A DNA stretch of 7,932 nucleotides from Bacteroidales bacterium. Lineage in GTDB: Bacteria; Bacteroidota; Bacteroidia; Bacteroidales; UBA7960. Each line of letters opens with the position of its first letter. Positions within the stretch are counted from its first letter, which is position 1. Shown in pieces: positions 5,861 to 7,932 of the stretch. A model generated the notes under the pieces. It was not told the origin of the DNA, did no database searches, and worked only from the letters and a program-made list of their open reading frames with translations. The stretch is taken from the NCBI GenBank assembly GCA_007128045.1, contig SKYG01000115.1:1-7932 (forward strand), written 5' to 3'. The translations under genes and the position numbers were made by a program.

Positions 5861-6759
5861 TTGATAAATTGCAGAATCCCATCAAAATCATCGGGATGAA
5901 ACCATCCGGCATCAGGGTATCGTTTAAACCAGGTGATCTGTCTCTTTGCATACCTCCTGGTGTTTGTCTGGATCTTTTCAATAGCACGATTTAGGGGCCA
6001 TTCATTAGATATCCAGGCAAAGAGTTCCTTATACCCTACTGTATTCAATGCATTTAAATGACGGCACTTGTACATGAAGAGGCACTCTTCCACCAGTCCA
6101 TCGCGTACCATCTTATGTACTCTGGCATTGATGCGGCAGAACAGCTCATCCCGCTCACGAACCAACACAACCCGTTTGATAGTAAAAGGGCGTTCGACTG
6201 ACTGATGTTTGCGATGTTCCGAATACTGGATACCTGTCTGTAAAAAAACCTCCAGTCCGCGCATGATGCGTTTTGGATTGGCCGGGTCAACAATATGATA
6301 GTAAGCCGGATCTACCTGCTTTAACCAGTTTCTGATTCCAGCCAAACCATCCGATTCAAATACCCGCTGTACCTTTTCACGCACCAGGCGATCGACAGGA
6401 GGAAGGGTGTCAATACCGCTGCACAGGGTATCTATATACAAGCCAGAGCCACCAGCAAGCACCACATAGTCAGACTTGTCAAACAGATCATTTATCACCC
6501 CAAGTGCTTGTTGTTCATACAATGAGACATTATAATAATCGACTACTGAGAGATGGCCGATAAGATGGTGTTTTATGGTTGCCAGTTCATGGGGAGAAGG
6601 TGCTGCAGTGCCAATAGCCAGTTCCCTGTAAAATTGACGTGCATCGGCTGAGACAATTTCAGCATGAAAGCATTCTGCTAAGCTGAGGCTTAGCGCCGTT
6701 TTTCCAACCGCAGTTGGACCGGTAAGGACAATGAGTGTCTTATTCTGGTTTTTCGTCAT
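5839..6759 (-). CDS. miaA: tRNA dimethylallyltransferase MiaA
   Basis: MiaA transfers a dimethylallyl group to N6 of adenosine 37 in tRNAs reading UNN codons, the first step to i6A/ms2i6A. From the ATG at 6759 the protein is 306 residues, normal for the family. It shows the P-loop GPTAVGKT (14-21), SADARQFY (37-44) with catalytic D39 and an Ala where Ser is usual, IGTAAPS (49-55), GGSGLYID (103-110), DPANPKRI (158-165), VGYKEL (241-246) and RRYAKRQITWFKR (268-280). A longer open frame reaches 6897, but the extra 46 residues only shadow the overlapping upstream gene. The chosen start overlaps the pRiA4b ORF-3-like gene by 20 bp and has a GGAAGG stretch just upstream, suggesting coupled translation. 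The last six residues lie in a heptamer repeat and are likely variable between strains. Confidence 0.95.
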   Translation of the reverse strand: MTKNQNKTLIVLTGPTAVGKTALSLSLAECFHAEIVSADARQFYRELAIGTAAPSPHELATIKHHLIGHLSVVDYYNVSLYEQQALGVINDLFDKSDYVVLAGGSGLYIDTLCSGIDTLPPVDRLVREKVQRVFESDGLAGIRNWLKQVDPAYYHIVDPANPKRIMRGLEVFLQTGIQYSEHRKHQSVERPFTIKRVVLVRERDELFCRINARVHKMVRDGLVEECLFMYKCRHLNALNTVGYKELFAWISNEWPLNRAIEKIQTNTRRYAKRQITWFKRYPDAGWFHPDDFDGILQFIKKVGKSV

Positions 6760-7330
6760 CAGGACCTTCCACATTATGAAAACCCCCATCCAACAAATCA
6801 TCAGCATCTTCAAAACCTTCCAGATCCTCAGGGTCATATATTTCTTCCTGTACGAAATTGAAGTCTGTGTCGTTTTCAGGATCTGCGACCAAATCAACGG
6901 TCACGGGCAGAAGCTCCCGGGGCGTATCTCCTTCGCTTTTCAGTACACGGGGGTATATATATTGAGGATTGGCAGGTAAGATCTTCATAAGCTCTATAAA
7001 GAACGTCCAGTAGTTCAGATAGTCATAGACCAACAGAAGCTTCTGATGCGGGTCATCAATATAATCATTAAGCCTGGAATTCTTCATCACACCAACAGGC
7101 TTTTTCCCATTATTCGCAGACTCCGGATCCATGTCTATCAATGAGATTTCAAATTTTTTCCGGAACCTATGATCGCAAATAAAAAACGAGGATAATGCAT
7201 CTGAGTCAATGTTCAGGTTTTCCGCAAAAGCCTTAAAGAAGGCCTCAAACGTCTGATCAGACTGCACCTCCATCTCCCTGTAGAAGTTATCATGATCTTC
7301 AAATGTTATTTTAAACCTGTAAATATGCAT
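6740..7330 (-). CDS. pRiA4b ORF-3-like (IS1096 passenger TnpR family) protein with acidic tail
   Basis: The 196-residue soluble protein resembles the plasmid pRiA4b ORF-3 family. Support comes from the opening MHIYRFKITF, a hydrophobic-aromatic core, and the YDYLNYW segment (102-108), which corresponds to the family's YDFGDxW-type motif. The function is unknown; the names come from genes first seen near mobile elements and do not show that this one is mobile. Residues 1-145 form the likely domain. Residues 146-196 are a low-complexity tail with 21 Asp/Glu among 51 residues and one Lys. The gene lies between cca and miaA, two tRNA-maturation genes, and overlaps miaA by 20 bp. A role connected with tRNA or RNA is therefore possible but is only inference from position. 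No transposase or terminal inverted repeats are nearby. Confidence 0.8.
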   Translation of the reverse strand: MHIYRFKITFEDHDNFYREMEVQSDQTFEAFFKAFAENLNIDSDALSSFFICDHRFRKKFEISLIDMDPESANNGKKPVGVMKNSRLNDYIDDPHQKLLLVYDYLNYWTFFIELMKILPANPQYIYPRVLKSEGDTPRELLPVTVDLVADPENDTDFNFVQEEIYDPEDLEGFEDADDLLDGGFHNVEGPDDEKPE

Positions 7331-7372
7331 GAAAATTCAAATTTTTCAAGTTTGTTCGTTATCCTTGTCCGA

Positions 7373-7380
7373 CAAATTTA
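7373..7380 (-). promoter_or_regulatory. Possible -7 promoter element for the pRiA4b-like gene and miaA
   Basis: On the minus strand the bases read TAAATTTG, an exact match to the Bacteroidetes -7 consensus TAnnTTTG. They sit in the 54-bp gap after cca, 42 bases upstream of the pRiA4b-like ATG, which would give a leader of roughly 35 nt. A TTG about 24 bases further upstream is slightly too far to be a good -33 element. The 11-bp dyad TTGTCCGACAA (7365-7375) overlaps the element on its downstream side. Confidence 0.35.
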
Positions 7381-7384
7381 ATGA

Positions 7385-7932
7385 TTAATTGATCTTTTTT
7401 TCTACAAGCAGTCCAATTTTTTTACCCTCTTCGACCATCATCTCCAGGGCAGCTTTCCGTTCATTGGGGATCTTACCTTCCAGGATGGCTTCCCTGATAG
7501 CAATTTTAATTAAGCCCACCTCTCTGCAAGGCTTAAGGTTAAAACAGGTCATAATGTCTTCTCCGGTAACAGGAGGCTGCCAATTTCTTATGCGGTCCTT
7601 CTCTTCAATTTCTTTAAGCTTCCCTCTTACTGTCTCAAAGTTTTTCAGATAGAGCCTGACCCTGGCTGTATTTCCGGAGGTAATATCAGCTTCACATAAC
7701 AGCATCAGGTCGTCAATGTCATCGCCGGCATCAAAGAGCAGCCGTCTGACGGCCGAATCGGTAACAATATTTTCAGTCAGTGCAATAGGCCGGAGATGCA
7801 AAAGTACCAGTTTCTTAACATACCTCATCTTTTCATTCGCGGGAAGTTTCAACCTGCGAAAGATTGACTCTACCATCTTATGCCCCAGGTATTCATGGCC
7901 ATGAAAGGTCCAGCCAACACCGGGCTCGAACT
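7385..7932 (-). CDS. cca: CCA tRNA nucleotidyltransferase, C-terminal part (5' end cut off by window edge)
   Basis: This looks like the C-terminal portion of the Bacteroidetes form of the enzyme that adds or repairs the 3' CCA of tRNA. About 181 residues are visible; the whole protein is usually about 470-480, and the nucleotidyltransferase head (GS/DxD motifs) lies beyond the right edge. The frame stays open to the edge, so the ATG at 7876 is internal. The first visible part, GWTFHGHEYLGHK, belongs to the HD-like region that many bacterial CCA enzymes carry, followed by FRRLKLP. The distal part shows WQPPVTGEDIM, NLKPCREVG and AIREAILEGKIPNE, typical of the C-terminal helical domain. A lone HD-domain hydrolase cannot be strictly excluded without the N-terminus. 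The gene leads the minus-strand run towards miaA. Confidence 0.88.
   Translation of the reverse strand, partial: FEPGVGWTFHGHEYLGHKMVESIFRRLKLPANEKMRYVKKLVLLHLRPIALTENIVTDSAVRRLLFDAGDDIDDLMLLCEADITSGNTARVRLYLKNFETVRGKLKEIEEKDRIRNWQPPVTGEDIMTCFNLKPCREVGLIKIAIREAILEGKIPNERKAALEMMVEEGKKIGLLVEKKIN

Noticed and set aside
6760..6897. N-terminal extension of MiaA by 46 residues
   Set aside because: The extension only re-reads the acidic tail of the upstream gene in another frame; the P-loop lies at the normal distance from the ATG at 6759.
6740..7330. Insertion sequence or transposon remnant
   Set aside because: The family name mentions IS1096, but there are no terminal inverted repeats, target duplications or transposase, and the gene is embedded in a tight run.
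1..7932. A new defence, toxin-antitoxin or secondary-metabolite system
   Set aside because: Nearly every gene is a recognisable core function, with no cluster of unknown genes; only the DUF1599 and pRiA4b-like proteins lack a clear role.

Overview
The window is a compact housekeeping stretch of a Bacteroidetes chromosome, most likely from the order Bacteroidales or a near relative. Three things point there: the gene families and their grouping (folP beside the diadenylate cyclase gene cdaA, divergent from a DUF1599 gene and tpiA; a pRiA4b ORF-3-like gene beside miaA), the near absence of Shine-Dalgarno sequences, and two matches to the Bacteroidetes -7 promoter element TAnnTTTG. Base composition is moderately AT-rich and looks even throughout, and nothing suggests a phage, plasmid or island.

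Layout, left to right: plsY (minus strand, 3' end cut by the window edge); a 161-bp gap holding a palindromic intergenic repeat that runs into the prmA stop codon; then a minus-strand run read as DUF1599 - dppB-like permease - tpiA - prmA (3994 down to 633). A 31-bp gap separates DUF1599 from the divergent plus-strand pair folP - cdaA (4026 to 5689). cdaA converges on a second minus-strand run, cca (5' end cut by the window edge) - pRiA4b ORF-3-like - miaA (7932 down to 5839). The convergent gap holds a 108-bp imperfect foldback repeat followed by a heptanucleotide repeat. No gene-free stretch exceeds 161 bp, and I see no tRNA, rRNA, CRISPR array, insertion sequence or transposase.

The genes cover basic functions: phospholipid synthesis (PlsY), glycolysis (TpiA), folate synthesis (FolP), c-di-AMP signalling (CdaA), ribosomal protein methylation (PrmA) and tRNA maturation (Cca, MiaA). 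The least understood proteins are the DUF1599 protein, which is a clear internal tandem duplication, the acidic-tailed pRiA4b ORF-3-like protein, and a lone DppB-type ABC permease without its usual partners.

I found no convincing new multi-gene system. The most distinctive signal is in the intergenic DNA. A two-part heptamer repeat (AAACCTT units followed by GACCTTC-like units) lies at the 3' ends of two unrelated minus-strand genes and encodes the last residues of MiaA. A palindromic repeat supplies the prmA stop codon and seems to carry a small nested insertion flanked by TATC direct repeats.
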